A DNA stretch of 64,000 bases from Spirosoma fluviale (GTDB lineage Bacteria; Bacteroidota; Bacteroidia; Cytophagales; Spirosomataceae): assembly GCF_900230225.1 (NCBI RefSeq), contig NZ_OCNH01000004.1, positions 408,708 to 472,707 of the forward strand, read 5' to 3'. A program made the position numbers and the translations under genes. The notes under the pieces are model-generated. The model ran no database searches, was not told where the DNA came from, and was given only the letters and a program-made list of their open reading frames with translations. Below are positions 27,807 through 38,278 of this stretch, in pieces. The first letter of the stretch is position 1. Each line of letters begins with the position of its first letter.

Positions 27807-28010
27807 ATGCTCTCTATGCTTGAGTATATCAAGACAATCCTTCAGAAGGTGAGTTTTGATAAAGGTCTTTTTGAGAAAGAGCTGGCGAAAGCCATAAAAA
27901 TGCTCATTCCCAAAGAATTGAAGCAACTTAAACGCTGGTGTTATCTCCAGTTTGGTAAAATGTACCGTGCTGTTTTGAATCGTCGTTTTGCCCGGGTACG
28001 GTTCACCTGA
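27807..28010 (+). CDS. Small conserved protein of unknown function
   Basis: 67 residues, basic, mostly helical (MLEYIKTILQKVSFDKGLFEKELAKAIKML). ATG at 27807 or, as likely, at 27816. It is followed by a strong terminator, which supports a real transcription unit. I recognise the type as a small protein recurrent in Cytophagales but know no function. Confidence 0.65.
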   Translation: MLSMLEYIKTILQKVSFDKGLFEKELAKAIKMLIPKELKQLKRWCYLQFGKMYRAVLNRRFARVRFT

Positions 28011-28037
28011 CAAGAGGAACCGTTTTCTTCGAAACAA

Positions 28038-28075
28038 AATCCCCCGGTCTTTGTGGCCGGGGGATTTTGTGTTTA
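28038..28075 (+). terminator. Rho-independent terminator
   Basis: AAAATCCCCCGG and CCGGGGGATTTT (12-bp arms, 9-base loop) followed by GTGTTT. It ends the small gene at 27807. Confidence 0.88.
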
Positions 28076-28198
28076 TACCGGTCTGTTAGGTCTGGGCTGT
28101 CTCCTCGTCCTGTGAGGATACCATAGCCATGAAGTTAAAGACTTGATTGACTATTGTGCTGTCAGTTTCTTAAAACTGACCACACCGCACCACTAACT

Positions 28199-28242
28199 TA
28201 AAATCCCCCGGCCTTCTTGACCGGGTGATTTTGTTTTTAAAT
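28199..28242. terminator. Second AAATCCCCCGG-type terminator, probably bidirectional
   Basis: AAAATCCCCCGGCC and GACCGGGTGATTTT, then GTTTTTAAA. It lies eight bases after the stop of the MBL hydrolase (minus strand) and repeats the sequence of the terminator at 28038. The stretch between the two carries no gene. Confidence 0.75.
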
Positions 28243-28249
28243 CTGTTTC

Positions 28250-29644
28250 TTAAAGCGTTACCTTGTCTTTCATATCCGGAATCTCTACATGCTGAAAGCC
28301 CGCTTCCCGTAAATGTTCTTTCCAGATTAGCTGCTTGTCGTATTCGCCATGAACCAGAAACAGGGCTTTAACCTGCGACGCATCCTGGCAGCTTAGTACC
28401 TGAAGCATTTCGCGATAATCGGCGTGCGCCGAAAACGAATCCATAATGGCAACTTTGGCCAGAACCGGAAACCGCTCGCCAAAAATAGTTACCTCTTTGT
28501 CGCCCCGTTTCAGTGCCCCGCCCAGGCTCGTTGGCGATGCATAGCCAACCATCAGTATGGTTGTGTTTGGTTTGGTAATGTTGTTCTTGATGTGGTGTTT
28601 GATGCGTCCGGCTTCGGCCATGCCCGATGGCGCAATGATGATACACGGCTCTTTGCTGTCGTTGATGGCTTTCGACTCCTCAACGTCGGTTATGTAATGC
28701 AGGTTGGGAAATTGAAACGCATCGCCGTCTTTTTTGATGTATGACAGAATATCCGGGTTGAAATCCTCTTCATGGTCGCGCATCACGTCGGTTGCTTTTA
28801 CGGACATGGGGCTGTCGATGTAAACGGAGAGCCGGGGTAAACGGCCTTCACTCGACAGCTGGTCGAGCGCGTAAATGATTTCCTGAGTGCGGTCGACGGC
28901 AAACGCCGGGATAATGAGTTTGCCCCGGCCGTCGACGCAGGTATCCTGTACAATTTGCAGCAAATGCGCCTTCATGTCGGGTTCCGTTTCGTGAAGCCGG
29001 TCGCCGTAGGTCGATTCGCAAATGATGTAATCTGCCTGCGGAAAAGGCTGGGGCGACCGCAGAATCTTGTCGTTGGGGCGGCCAATGTCTCCACTAAAGA
29101 ACAGGTGTTTTTCGATCGTGTTCTCCCGAATCGTCAGGCTCACCGATGCACTGCCGAGCAGATGGCCCGCATCCGTCAGTGAGCCCGTTACTTCATCGCA
29201 GATAACAAATGGCTTGTTGTATTCGACAGCCTGCATCTGGCTGAGTGCCTGCTCAACATCCGTTTCATCATACAGTACCTCCAGCTCGGGCTCGTTCCGC
29301 CGGGTTCGCCGTTTATTGACCCGCTCAAGGTCGCGCTCCTGAATCCGGGCACTATCCAGCAACATTACTTCGCACAAGTCGATGGTAGACGATGTCGTGT
29401 AAATTGGTCCGCTGAAACCCTGCCGCACCAGCCGGGGAATCAATCCGGTGTGGTCAATGTGGGCGTGGGAAAGAACCATGTAATCGACCTGGGCCGGATC
29501 GAACCCAAATTCCTGGTTCAGCTCGTCCGTGTTGATGCCCTGAAAGAGGCCGCAGTCAAGCAGAATTTGTTTTCCACCAATGGTGGTAATTAGGTGTTTG
29601 CTGCCGGTTACGGTTCGGGCGGCACCGAAAAATTGAATGGTCAT
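28250..29644 (-). CDS. Beta-CASP metallo-beta-lactamase fold hydrolase (RNA-processing exonuclease-like)
   Basis: 464 residues. The metallo-beta-lactamase core has LDCGLFQG, the metal motif SHAHIDHTGLIPRL (~residue 58), DAGHLLGSASV and FSGDIGRPND. A beta-CASP insert follows (CESTYGDR, IPAFAVDRTQEIIY, IYIDSPMS-type, IIAPSGMAEAGRIKHHI), and the C-terminal RMMBL part has SFSAHADYREML and LFLVHGEYD. Family members cleave RNA (CPSF73-like) in the cytoplasm. Divergent from pbpC, 93 bases apart. Confidence 0.93.
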   Translation of the reverse strand: MTIQFFGAARTVTGSKHLITTIGGKQILLDCGLFQGINTDELNQEFGFDPAQVDYMVLSHAHIDHTGLIPRLVRQGFSGPIYTTSSTIDLCEVMLLDSARIQERDLERVNKRRTRRNEPELEVLYDETDVEQALSQMQAVEYNKPFVICDEVTGSLTDAGHLLGSASVSLTIRENTIEKHLFFSGDIGRPNDKILRSPQPFPQADYIICESTYGDRLHETEPDMKAHLLQIVQDTCVDGRGKLIIPAFAVDRTQEIIYALDQLSSEGRLPRLSVYIDSPMSVKATDVMRDHEEDFNPDILSYIKKDGDAFQFPNLHYITDVEESKAINDSKEPCIIIAPSGMAEAGRIKHHIKNNITKPNTTILMVGYASPTSLGGALKRGDKEVTIFGERFPVLAKVAIMDSFSAHADYREMLQVLSCQDASQVKALFLVHGEYDKQLIWKEHLREAGFQHVEIPDMKDKVTL

Positions 29645-29737
29645 TGGCTACCTGCGATTTCGTTGATTAAGGGATTTAACTCATTTTTACGACGGCAAAC
29701 GGTACGCTTAGTACCGCACAGCCCTAAAAAAAACAGG

Positions 29738-32098
29738 ATGACGGTTGGGTCAATATTCAGAAACGTTGGCGGCATTGCCAAACGGTTATGGCGATACCGT
29801 CTCGTAAAAACGTTTATCGCAGCGATATTGATTTTTTTGGGGCTTGATTTCTCCTTTCCCATCGACACCGCCGTTCCGTATTCAACCCTGATTACGGCCC
29901 GCGATGGCTCCATTCTGCACGCATTCCTGAGCCGCGATGACAAATGGCGAATGTACGCGGAACTGGACGAAATTACCCCCACTCTGCGCGACGCCATTCT
30001 GTTCAAGGAAGACAAATACTTCTGGTATCATCCGGGCTTTAACCCCGTGTCTATGCTCCGGGCCGCTGGCCGCAACCTGCTGACCGGCCGGCGAACGTCG
30101 GGGGCGTCGACCATCACGATGCAAACGGTTCGCCTGCTCGAACCCCGCGAGCGGACTTACCTCAGCAAATTCATCGAGCTATTCCGGGCACTGCAACTGG
30201 AACTCCACTTCTCCAAAGAGCAAATTCTTCAGCTTTACCTGAATCTGGTTCCGTATGGCGGCAACATCGAAGGACTAAAATCGGCCTCGCTGCTCTACTT
30301 TGGCAAAACACCGGCCCTGCTCAGCCTAGCCGAGCTCACCACGCTGACCATTATCCCGAATCGGCCGTCGAGTTTGCGGCTGGGTGTTCATAATGCGTTG
30401 GTTGTTCAGGAGCGCAACCGCTGGCTTAATCGCTTCCGGGCGGGTCATCTTTTCGATGAAATGGCCATTGCCGATGCCATCAACGAACCGCTCACCGCCT
30501 ACCGACGGGAAGCACCCCAACGGGCTCCCCACCTCGCCCGTCGGCTGCGGCTCGACAATCCGAATACGCCAATCGTTCGCTCGTCGCTGAGCCCGTCCGT
30601 GCAAGCCACCACCGAACGGCTGATGCAGCAGTACGCCAATCGTATCCGGGCGTACGATATCCACAACGCAGCGGTGTTAATTGTGGATAACTTATCGCGG
30701 GAAGTAATTGCGTATGTGGGTTCGGCCGATTTTACGAATACATTCGACGGGGGGCAGGTCGATGGCATCCAGGCGGTACGGTCGCCGGGAAGCGCATTGA
30801 AACCCATTTTGTACGGACTGGCATTCGACGCGGGCGTTATCACCCCAAAAACGAAACTCGCCGACGTACCGACGAATTTCAGCGGTTACCAACCCGACAA
30901 TTACGACCGGCGTTTCAACGGCCCGGTTACGGCCGAGTTCGCGCTGGCTAATTCACTCAACATTCCGGCGGTAGCGCTACTAAAGGAAATTGGTACGCCG
31001 ACCCTCGTGTCAACGCTTCGAAAAGCGGGTTTTTCGACCGTTAAAAGGCAAGCGAAAGAGTTAGGCCTGTCCATGATTCTGGGCGGCTGTGGCGTCACGC
31101 TGGAAGAAATGACGAAACTGTATTCGGGGCTGGCCAATGGGGGAACGGTGGGAGAATTGGTGTTTACGCCCGAAACTACCCCACCCGATGGGGTACCGCT
31201 CCTCTCGCCCGAGGCCGCTTACCTCGTTACTCACACGCTTACGCAAATCACCCGGCCCGACTTGCCAAATAACTTCGACAATAGTTACCACCTGCCACGC
31301 ATTGCCTGGAAAACGGGCACATCCTATGGTCGGCGGGATGCGTGGAGTATCGGATATAACAAGCGGTACACGATTGGCGTGTGGGTGGGCAATTTTTCGG
31401 GTGTTGGCGTGGCCGAACTCAGCGGGGCCAATACGGCTACACCGCTATTGTTCCAGCTTTTCAACGTGCTGGATTACAACTCGGCTTCGGGCTGGTTCAG
31501 GGCACCGGGGGCCAATTCAAAACTGACCACCCGGCTGATCTGCCCCGAAACGGGCGATGTACCGGGCGAGTTCTGCCCCAATCCCGTAACCGACTACTCT
31601 ATCATGGGTGTTTCTCGGTACAGACGCTGCCAGCACAAAAAAGCTGTTTTTACAAATTCAGCGGGCACGATCTCTTACTGCGCCTACTGCCTTCCGGACA
31701 CGGGCGCAGTTCGACGCGCTTACCCAAATGCAGCACCGGAAGTAATCGCGTTTTACCAGAGCCATCATATCCCGATTCAAACCCCGCCCCCGCATAACCC
31801 CGCCTGCGAACGGGTGTTCGAGCGCACCGGGGGTAACCATGCCGGGCCACGCATCACAAGTCTGAATGAGGACAGCGAGTATTTCATCAATCCCAAACAA
31901 GCCGCCGAACTGGAGCTTAGTTGCCAAACGTCTGCCGATGTCAAAACGGTATTCTGGTATTTGAATGACAGGCTTTACCGACGGGCAAAACCAACCGAAG
32001 CCGTCTTTTTCAAACCCCGACCGGGGGTATTAAAAATTTCCTGCGCCGATGACAAAGGTGGCAGCAATGACATACGAATTTTGATCAGGCCGGAATAA
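29738..32098 (+). CDS. pbpC: Penicillin-binding protein 1C, bifunctional transglycosylase/transpeptidase
   Basis: 786 residues from the ATG at 29738; the frame is open upstream, but that part would overlap the divergent gene. One membrane anchor (~25-42) is followed by the GT51 glycosyltransferase domain with catalytic Glu91 (AILFKEDKYFWYHPG) and ASTITMQTVRLL. The transpeptidase domain has the SxxK Ser352 (SPGSALKP), SLN (ANSLNIP) and KTGT (Lys525, WKTGTSYGRRDAWS). A C-terminal BiPBP-type beta domain ends the protein (ELSCQTSADVKTVFWYLNDRLY). It builds peptidoglycan in the periplasm. The alpha-2-macroglobulin gene downstream is the partner known from Proteobacteria. Confidence 0.95.
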   Translation: MTVGSIFRNVGGIAKRLWRYRLVKTFIAAILIFLGLDFSFPIDTAVPYSTLITARDGSILHAFLSRDDKWRMYAELDEITPTLRDAILFKEDKYFWYHPGFNPVSMLRAAGRNLLTGRRTSGASTITMQTVRLLEPRERTYLSKFIELFRALQLELHFSKEQILQLYLNLVPYGGNIEGLKSASLLYFGKTPALLSLAELTTLTIIPNRPSSLRLGVHNALVVQERNRWLNRFRAGHLFDEMAIADAINEPLTAYRREAPQRAPHLARRLRLDNPNTPIVRSSLSPSVQATTERLMQQYANRIRAYDIHNAAVLIVDNLSREVIAYVGSADFTNTFDGGQVDGIQAVRSPGSALKPILYGLAFDAGVITPKTKLADVPTNFSGYQPDNYDRRFNGPVTAEFALANSLNIPAVALLKEIGTPTLVSTLRKAGFSTVKRQAKELGLSMILGGCGVTLEEMTKLYSGLANGGTVGELVFTPETTPPDGVPLLSPEAAYLVTHTLTQITRPDLPNNFDNSYHLPRIAWKTGTSYGRRDAWSIGYNKRYTIGVWVGNFSGVGVAELSGANTATPLLFQLFNVLDYNSASGWFRAPGANSKLTTRLICPETGDVPGEFCPNPVTDYSIMGVSRYRRCQHKKAVFTNSAGTISYCAYCLPDTGAVRRAYPNAAPEVIAFYQSHHIPIQTPPPHNPACERVFERTGGNHAGPRITSLNEDSEYFINPKQAAELELSCQTSADVKTVFWYLNDRLYRRAKPTEAVFFKPRPGVLKISCADDKGGSNDIRILIRPE

Positions 32099-32166
32099 CA
32101 ACTAATGACTTTACCTTCTCGAAATTTATTCACAGCTTCCGGTCAGAAAAGTCAACTTTACTCATT

Positions 32167-32607
32167 ATGAAAAACGTCGTTCTCTTCCTTATTCTTTCTT
32201 TGCTGACAACAATCGCTTTCGGGCAGCAAAAGGTGATTCCCGCCCAGGACCCAACAGCCATTGGTAACACCTTTTTCAAGGCTTTGCTCGATGAAGACGA
32301 CAAAGTGTTGGGTACTATTGTCTCAGACGATCTGGATGTAATCAGTTTTGACGGGCAATCGATCGATGGTGACTTATTCGTCCAGAACGTTGCTGGCAAC
32401 ATTTTCATTGTCGAAACCGGCGTTGTCATGGACGCCGTTACCCGCCAGTATAACAACGATGCCGCTGTCATGACGGGCACCTGGCAAGCCAAAGGCAGTA
32501 TAGATGGACAGGGATTTGACACCACCCTTGCGTTCTCGGTTGTGAGTGCAAAACAGGCAGGCGTTTGGAAAATTGTCAATGTTCAGTTCACACCTGTCAG
32601 TCAATAA
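32167..32607 (+). CDS. Secreted NTF2-like (DUF4440-type) protein
   Basis: 146 residues with a signal peptide (FLILSLLTTIAFGQ). The remainder has the cone-fold pattern of SnoaL/DUF4440 proteins: AIGNTFFKALLDEDDKVLGTIVSDDLDVISFDGQ ... NNDAAVMTGTWQAKG ... WKIVNVQFTPV. It is probably a periplasmic ligand-binding or scaffold protein. It lies between pbpC and the macroglobulin gene in the same orientation with short gaps, so likely co-transcribed. No function is known for such members. Confidence 0.8.
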   Translation: MKNVVLFLILSLLTTIAFGQQKVIPAQDPTAIGNTFFKALLDEDDKVLGTIVSDDLDVISFDGQSIDGDLFVQNVAGNIFIVETGVVMDAVTRQYNNDAAVMTGTWQAKGSIDGQGFDTTLAFSVVSAKQAGVWKIVNVQFTPVSQ

Positions 32608-32695
32608 CCGTTTACTAAGTCACTACCGGGGTGATGTCCGCTGCCAAAACCGAGTGAAATTTTTCGTCTATATTCGGCCTCTTACAACGACATCT

Positions 32696-35600
32696 ATGTA
32701 CACCCGCCCGCTCCTTCTTAGCCTGTTGACCGGCTTCCTTTTCATGTTCGCGTTTACCCATTGCTCGCGACTGTCTTTTAATGAAGTGTCTGTAGTGGGT
32801 CGCAATTTCAGTGATGAAGTACAGCAGACACAGAATTTGACGTTTACCTTCAATAAAAACATTGGCCCGACCAGCCAGCTCGACGAGTGGGATTCGACCC
32901 AATACGTGCGTTTCATTCCGGCCGTTCGCGGCAAATTTAAATGGGTGGCTCCCAACGAACTCGTCTTTTCGCCCGCCCGCGCTTTCGATCAGGCAACCGA
33001 TTACCGCGCCGAATTGACGAATGATCTGGTTCGCTACGCCGATAAAAAAGACCTGAAAGTCTCCAGCGAAGTCATTGCGTTCCACACGCCCTATTTGCAG
33101 TTGACCAGCGTTGAAAACTGGTGGTCTCGCGATCGCGGAACGGGGCAGCCAATTGCCAAAACCCGCCTTAACTTCAATTATCCGGTGTCGCCGACGGAAG
33201 TGATTGAAAAACTGGCCGTTGCCGCCGAAGAAAAAGCACTTACCGTCCAAAGCGCCCCCAGCGATGCGGTTAATTCCGTAGCTCTGGCGCTCACCAATGC
33301 TCCGGCCTTGAAGAATGAACAGCCGCTGTCTATAAAAATAGACAAGGGGGTGAAGGTGCCAAAAACGGCTTTCATCACAAAGGACGCCATTACTGAAACC
33401 AGTACCCTACCCTCCCGCTTTGCCGTTGACGTGGCCGATGTACAGACAACGTTTGAAAACAACCAGGGCGTCATAAAGGTCATTACCACCCAGGAACTTC
33501 AATCTCAGTCCGGCGGGTCGGCAGCGGGTAATCTGAGCGCCTATTACACCATTCAGCCATCGGTAGAAACAACCGCCGAACTAACCGAGAACGGGTTCAT
33601 TATCCGGGGCAATTTCAATGAAGCCGATACCTACGTATTAACCCTCACCGATCAAATTCGCGGGGTGTTGGGTACGAAACTGGCCGAGCCCGTAACGCGT
33701 GATCTGTTTTTCGGGAAAATGCCCGCCAGCATTCAGTTTGCCAACAAAAAGGCACTGTATTTATCCTCGAAAGGCGCGCGCAACGTTGGGCTCAACATTG
33801 TTAACGTCCCGAAAGTGCAGGTCAAAATCGTGAAAGTCTACGAGAACAATCTCCTGAACTACCTGCGGTCAAACCGGTACGAAGAGTATACCGAAAAGGC
33901 CAATGGCGAATGGGGACCCTCCGGCTCGTTCAACTACAGTGCCGATGAGACCGGCGATTTAAGCGATGTGCTCGTCAATAAAACCGTCGAAACGACCGAC
34001 CTGCCCAAAGTTCGGGGCGTATCGGCCCTGAATCTGGCCCTACCGGATCAGAATAAAGGTTCCAACGAGTATCCACTCCGCGGTGTTTATCTGGTAACGG
34101 TCAACTCAAAAAATGAAGCGTATTTACAGGCTTCTCAACTGGTTTCCGTATCGGATATTGGCCTGATTGCGCGGCATACGAACGACGAGGTGCTGGTTTG
34201 GGCGAACTCCATCCGCACCGGCGAACCGCTGCAAAGTGTGGAGGTCACGCTGATCAGCAGCAACAACCAGTCGGTGTATACTCTCAAGACCGATGGTACC
34301 GGCTTTGTAAAATTCGACAAGGTGAGCGAGAAAGCGCCGGGATTTAAAATAGCCCTGCTGACCGCCCGCACAACCACACCGGCCACGGCCAGCCAGTCGA
34401 ACCAGGATGATTTCAACTTCCTGTTTTTGCCCGATACGCAGGTCGAAACATCCCGTTTCGAGGTAGACGGCAAACGCGATAACCCGTCCGGCTTCGATGC
34501 CTTCGTCTATGGCGACCGGGACATCTACCGCCCCGGCGATACCATTCATTTCAACACGATCATTCGCTCACAAACCTGGCAAAGCGTTGGCCAGATTCCC
34601 ATTGTGGTTCGGGTGCTGATGCCCAACGGACGCGAATTCCGGGCGTTTCGCAAAACGACCGATACGCAGGGATCGGTCACAACCGATGTGCCCCTCGACC
34701 CGGCCGCTGTAACGGGTTCCTACACCGTTGAGATTCTGAACGCCAATAACGTGCTGCTGGCATCAGAATCCATTAGCGTGGAGGAGTTCGTCCCCGACCG
34801 CATCAAAGTCGACGTACTCACCGACCGGACGAGTTACAAAGCAGGCCAGACAATTACTCTATCGGCTACGGCGATGAACCTGTTCGGGCCACCCGCTTCC
34901 GACCGGGCCTATGAAGTGGAACTTCAGCTAAAGCGAAAAGCCTTTGCGCCCAAAGGTTTCGGCGAGTATGCCTTCACTATGGCCAATGGGGCCTCACCGG
35001 GGGGCGAAACCGCCAAAACGGATCTATTTCCCAAAGAAGTTAGGCAGGGCCGGACAAATGCCAACGGCCAGGCCACCGAACGCTTCCCGATTTCTCAACT
35101 TTATCAGGACATTGGTTTGCTGGAAGGAAAACTGTTCGTGACCGTCTTTGATGAAAACGGACGGCCCGTCAACCGGCTTCGTCGGCTGGATGTTTTAACG
35201 CAGGAAACCTTCTACGGACTGCGCTTACCTGACCGCTACGTAGCCACCAACGCCCCGCTCGCCGTCGACCTTGTGGCTCTGGACCCGGCCGGGCAATTGC
35301 GTTCGTCGGCTTCGGCAGTCGTTGAGGTAATCCGGTTCGATTACCAGACGGTTATCGAAAAAGCCGACAACAACGTCAAGTACACCACCAAAAGGCGCGA
35401 GAAATCCGTTTATACAAACACTCTTTTGTTCAAAGGAGGTAAGGCGTCGTTTCGCTATGTACCCACGGTATCGGGCGAATACGAAGTCCGCGTTCGTCGG
35501 CCCGATGCGGCTGCGGACAAATACGCGGCCACGGGTTTCTATGCGTATGGTTTCGGAAGTACGTCGGCTTCTTCGTTCGAGGTCAGTCAGGAAGGGCAGG

Positions 35601-38278
35601 TGCTGATCGAAACGGGCCAGTCTACCGTGCAAACCGGCAGCAAGATCAAGGTTCTGTTTAAAGCTCCTTTCGATGGCAGGTTGCTCGTTACGGTAGAGCG
35701 CAATCGCGTTCTGGAACAACACTGGCTCACCACCACGAACAAATCGGCCGAGTGGAGCTTTTCGGCTGGCGTTGAGCACCTGCCCAACGTTTACGTGACG
35801 GCCACCCTGATCCGGGCCATCGACGCGACGAATCTACCGCTCACCGTAGCGCATGGTTTTGCCTCCATTGCCGTTCAGGATGCGTACACCCGCCTACCCG
35901 TAACCCTTACCGCCGTTACGCAGTCGCGTTCCAAAACGAAGCAGACGATTCGGGTTAAAACAGCGGGCAACGCTCAGGTAACAATTGCCGTTGTGGACGA
36001 AGGAATCCTGCAATTAAAGAACTTCAAAACGCCCGATCCACACGGGTTCTTTTACCAGAAACGCGCCCTCGAAGTGACCAGCCACGATCTGTACGCCCTG
36101 TTGTACCCTGAGCTTTCGCTGCAATCGAAGTCGAGCGTGGGGGGCGACGGCTACGACCTGGAACGGCGCGTTAACCCGCTCAGTAACGGCCGGGTACGAC
36201 TGGTAGCTCTCTGGAGCGGCATCAAGAAAGCGGACTCCGACGGCAACGTAGACTTTCCGATTGACATTCCACAGTTTTCGGGCGATTTACGCGTGATGGC
36301 CGTTGCCTACAAAAACGATGCATTCGGATCGGCCAATAGCAACATAAAAGTGGCCGACCCCATCGTGATCAGTACGGGCGTACCCCGTTTTCTGACTCCC
36401 GGCGACCGGGTTGAGCTACCTGTTAACCTTAGCAACACGACCAAACAGGTAGCCACCGTTACCGCCCGCCTGAGTCTGACGGGGCCATTGACCGCCGATA
36501 GCATCAGTACGCAAAAACTCACCATTCAACCAGGTCGCGAAAGCCGGGCCATCTTCCGGGTAGCCGCCCAACAGGCCATTGGGGCGGGAGCCATTACGGT
36601 AACGGTCAATGGCCTGAACGAAACCTTCACCGAGAAAACCGAAATTACGGTTCGTCCGGCGGCATCCTTACAAAAAACGACCCTGTTGGGCGCGGTGGCC
36701 GGTGGTAAAACCCAGGCGCTTCGACTGGCAAGCGGCTTTTTGCCGGGAACAGCGCGTGCCAGTGTAACCCTGAGCCGGTCGCCGGTAGCTCAGTACGGGC
36801 GGGAGTTATCCTTCCTGCTGGGGTATCCGCACGGGTGCCTGGAGCAGACGATTTCAAAAGCGTTCCCTCAACTGTACTTCGCCGATCTGGCCAAACAGCT
36901 ATCGACCAGTACCTACTTCGTCCGAGCGGGCGAAAGCGATCTGAATCCGGCCACGAATATCCGGCAGGCGGTTCAGCAGGTAGAGGGTTTGCAGGCACAA
37001 AACGGCGGCTTTACGATGTGGCCGGGCATGGCCGCCGTGTCCGGAAAATCGAATGTGGATGACTGGGCTACGGCCTATGCCGTACATTTTCTGGCCGAAG
37101 CGCAGGAAGCAGGCTACGAAGTCCGGTCATCCATACTGAGTTCGGCAATTGACTACCTGACAACACTCACCAACAGCCCCGCCACCGAAAATGCCGTTAC
37201 CTTCGATGAGGCCGGTGGACGAACCGTAAAGAAAGTAGCGAGCCGCACAACGATCTATGCCTTGTACGCCTTGTCTGTAGCCGGTAAGCCGAACCGCTCG
37301 GCCATGAACTACTACAAGCAGAACGCCGGTCTGCTCACCAACGATAGCCGCTATTTGCTGGCATCGACATTCTTCCGTGTGGGCGACACCCGGAGTTATG
37401 CCTCATTGCTGCCAAAGCAGTTTAGTGACAACACGACCGGACGGCAAACGGGAGACAGCTATGCCTCGCCCCTTCGTAACCTGGCCCTCGTTCTCGATGC
37501 CCTCATCGACACCGACCGGGATAATATTCAGATTCCCGCTCTGGCAAGGCAACTCTCAGCGGCTCTGAAACAGTCCGCTTATCTGAACACGCAGGAAGCC
37601 GCCTTCGCTTTTCTGTCGCTCGGCAAACTCGCCCGGCAAACGGCGGGCAGTACGGCAACCGCTACCCTGACAGCCGCCGGAAAGCCGCTTGGCGCTCTCA
37701 ATAGTAGCCTGCTGACAGTCAGGCGGGTACCGACCAATGCTCCGCTTACCCTGAGCGCCAACGGTACCGGCAGCGTTTACTACTATGCCCAAAGTGAAGG
37801 CATTCCGGCCAGTGGCAAGCTGACCGCCGAAGACAATGGCCTGCGGGTTCGTCGGCAATACCTCAACCGCGACGGTAAGCCGATCAGTGATATTCGGCAG
37901 AATGACCTGGTGGTTGTTAAAATTACGCTGGCCAGCCAGAATGGCCTTACCGTCGAAAACGTGGTGGTGACGGACTTGCTTCCGGCGGGCCTGGAAGTGG
38001 AAAATCCCCGCTTAACCGGGTCACCGGGCCGTGAAGCCAGTGATATGCCCTGGATCAGTAAATCGAAATCCAGTGTGTCGGACCAACCCGACCATTTCGA
38101 CCTGCGCGACGACCGGATCAATTTTTATACGACGGCAACGGGCACCGAGCGAACGTTTTATTACCTGGCCCGGGCCGTGTCGAAAGGCCGGTTCGTACTG
38201 GGGCCTGTATCGGCCGATGCCATGTACAATGCGGAGTACCGAAGTTATAACGGAGCGGGTGCCCTAACCATTCGGTAG
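32696..38278 (+). CDS. Alpha-2-macroglobulin family lipoprotein with thioester motif
   Basis: 1860 residues from the ATG at 32696, which gives a lipoprotein-like signal with Cys23 (FTHC, an unusual His at -1). MG-type beta domains fill the first ~1200 residues, including the bait-region-adjacent GDRDIYRPGDTIHF and VEEFVPDRIKVDV motifs and the A2M core VAVVDEGILQLKNFKTPDPHGFF-like segment (IAVVDEGILQ). The thioester motif GCLEQ is at Cys1381, followed by the alpha-helical TED domain (NGGFTMWPG). Family role: traps foreign proteases in the periplasm by covalent linking, paired with PBP1C as a repair/defence module. The gene order pbpC-NTF2-like-A2M supports this. Confidence 0.94.
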   Translation: MYTRPLLLSLLTGFLFMFAFTHCSRLSFNEVSVVGRNFSDEVQQTQNLTFTFNKNIGPTSQLDEWDSTQYVRFIPAVRGKFKWVAPNELVFSPARAFDQATDYRAELTNDLVRYADKKDLKVSSEVIAFHTPYLQLTSVENWWSRDRGTGQPIAKTRLNFNYPVSPTEVIEKLAVAAEEKALTVQSAPSDAVNSVALALTNAPALKNEQPLSIKIDKGVKVPKTAFITKDAITETSTLPSRFAVDVADVQTTFENNQGVIKVITTQELQSQSGGSAAGNLSAYYTIQPSVETTAELTENGFIIRGNFNEADTYVLTLTDQIRGVLGTKLAEPVTRDLFFGKMPASIQFANKKALYLSSKGARNVGLNIVNVPKVQVKIVKVYENNLLNYLRSNRYEEYTEKANGEWGPSGSFNYSADETGDLSDVLVNKTVETTDLPKVRGVSALNLALPDQNKGSNEYPLRGVYLVTVNSKNEAYLQASQLVSVSDIGLIARHTNDEVLVWANSIRTGEPLQSVEVTLISSNNQSVYTLKTDGTGFVKFDKVSEKAPGFKIALLTARTTTPATASQSNQDDFNFLFLPDTQVETSRFEVDGKRDNPSGFDAFVYGDRDIYRPGDTIHFNTIIRSQTWQSVGQIPIVVRVLMPNGREFRAFRKTTDTQGSVTTDVPLDPAAVTGSYTVEILNANNVLLASESISVEEFVPDRIKVDVLTDRTSYKAGQTITLSATAMNLFGPPASDRAYEVELQLKRKAFAPKGFGEYAFTMANGASPGGETAKTDLFPKEVRQGRTNANGQATERFPISQLYQDIGLLEGKLFVTVFDENGRPVNRLRRLDVLTQETFYGLRLPDRYVATNAPLAVDLVALDPAGQLRSSASAVVEVIRFDYQTVIEKADNNVKYTTKRREKSVYTNTLLFKGGKASFRYVPTVSGEYEVRVRRPDAAADKYAATGFYAYGFGSTSASSFEVSQEGQVLIETGQSTVQTGSKIKVLFKAPFDGRLLVTVERNRVLEQHWLTTTNKSAEWSFSAGVEHLPNVYVTATLIRAIDATNLPLTVAHGFASIAVQDAYTRLPVTLTAVTQSRSKTKQTIRVKTAGNAQVTIAVVDEGILQLKNFKTPDPHGFFYQKRALEVTSHDLYALLYPELSLQSKSSVGGDGYDLERRVNPLSNGRVRLVALWSGIKKADSDGNVDFPIDIPQFSGDLRVMAVAYKNDAFGSANSNIKVADPIVISTGVPRFLTPGDRVELPVNLSNTTKQVATVTARLSLTGPLTADSISTQKLTIQPGRESRAIFRVAAQQAIGAGAITVTVNGLNETFTEKTEITVRPAASLQKTTLLGAVAGGKTQALRLASGFLPGTARASVTLSRSPVAQYGRELSFLLGYPHGCLEQTISKAFPQLYFADLAKQLSTSTYFVRAGESDLNPATNIRQAVQQVEGLQAQNGGFTMWPGMAAVSGKSNVDDWATAYAVHFLAEAQEAGYEVRSSILSSAIDYLTTLTNSPATENAVTFDEAGGRTVKKVASRTTIYALYALSVAGKPNRSAMNYYKQNAGLLTNDSRYLLASTFFRVGDTRSYASLLPKQFSDNTTGRQTGDSYASPLRNLALVLDALIDTDRDNIQIPALARQLSAALKQSAYLNTQEAAFAFLSLGKLARQTAGSTATATLTAAGKPLGALNSSLLTVRRVPTNAPLTLSANGTGSVYYYAQSEGIPASGKLTAEDNGLRVRRQYLNRDGKPISDIRQNDLVVVKITLASQNGLTVENVVVTDLLPAGLEVENPRLTGSPGREASDMPWISKSKSSVSDQPDHFDLRDDRINFYTTATGTERTFYYLARAVSKGRFVLGPVSADAMYNAEYRSYNGAGALTIR

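Noticed and set aside
32546..32695. Upstream extension of the macroglobulin gene overlapping the NTF2-like gene
   Set aside because: The ATG at 32696 gives a lipoprotein signal; the extension has no signal and overlaps a real gene in another frame.
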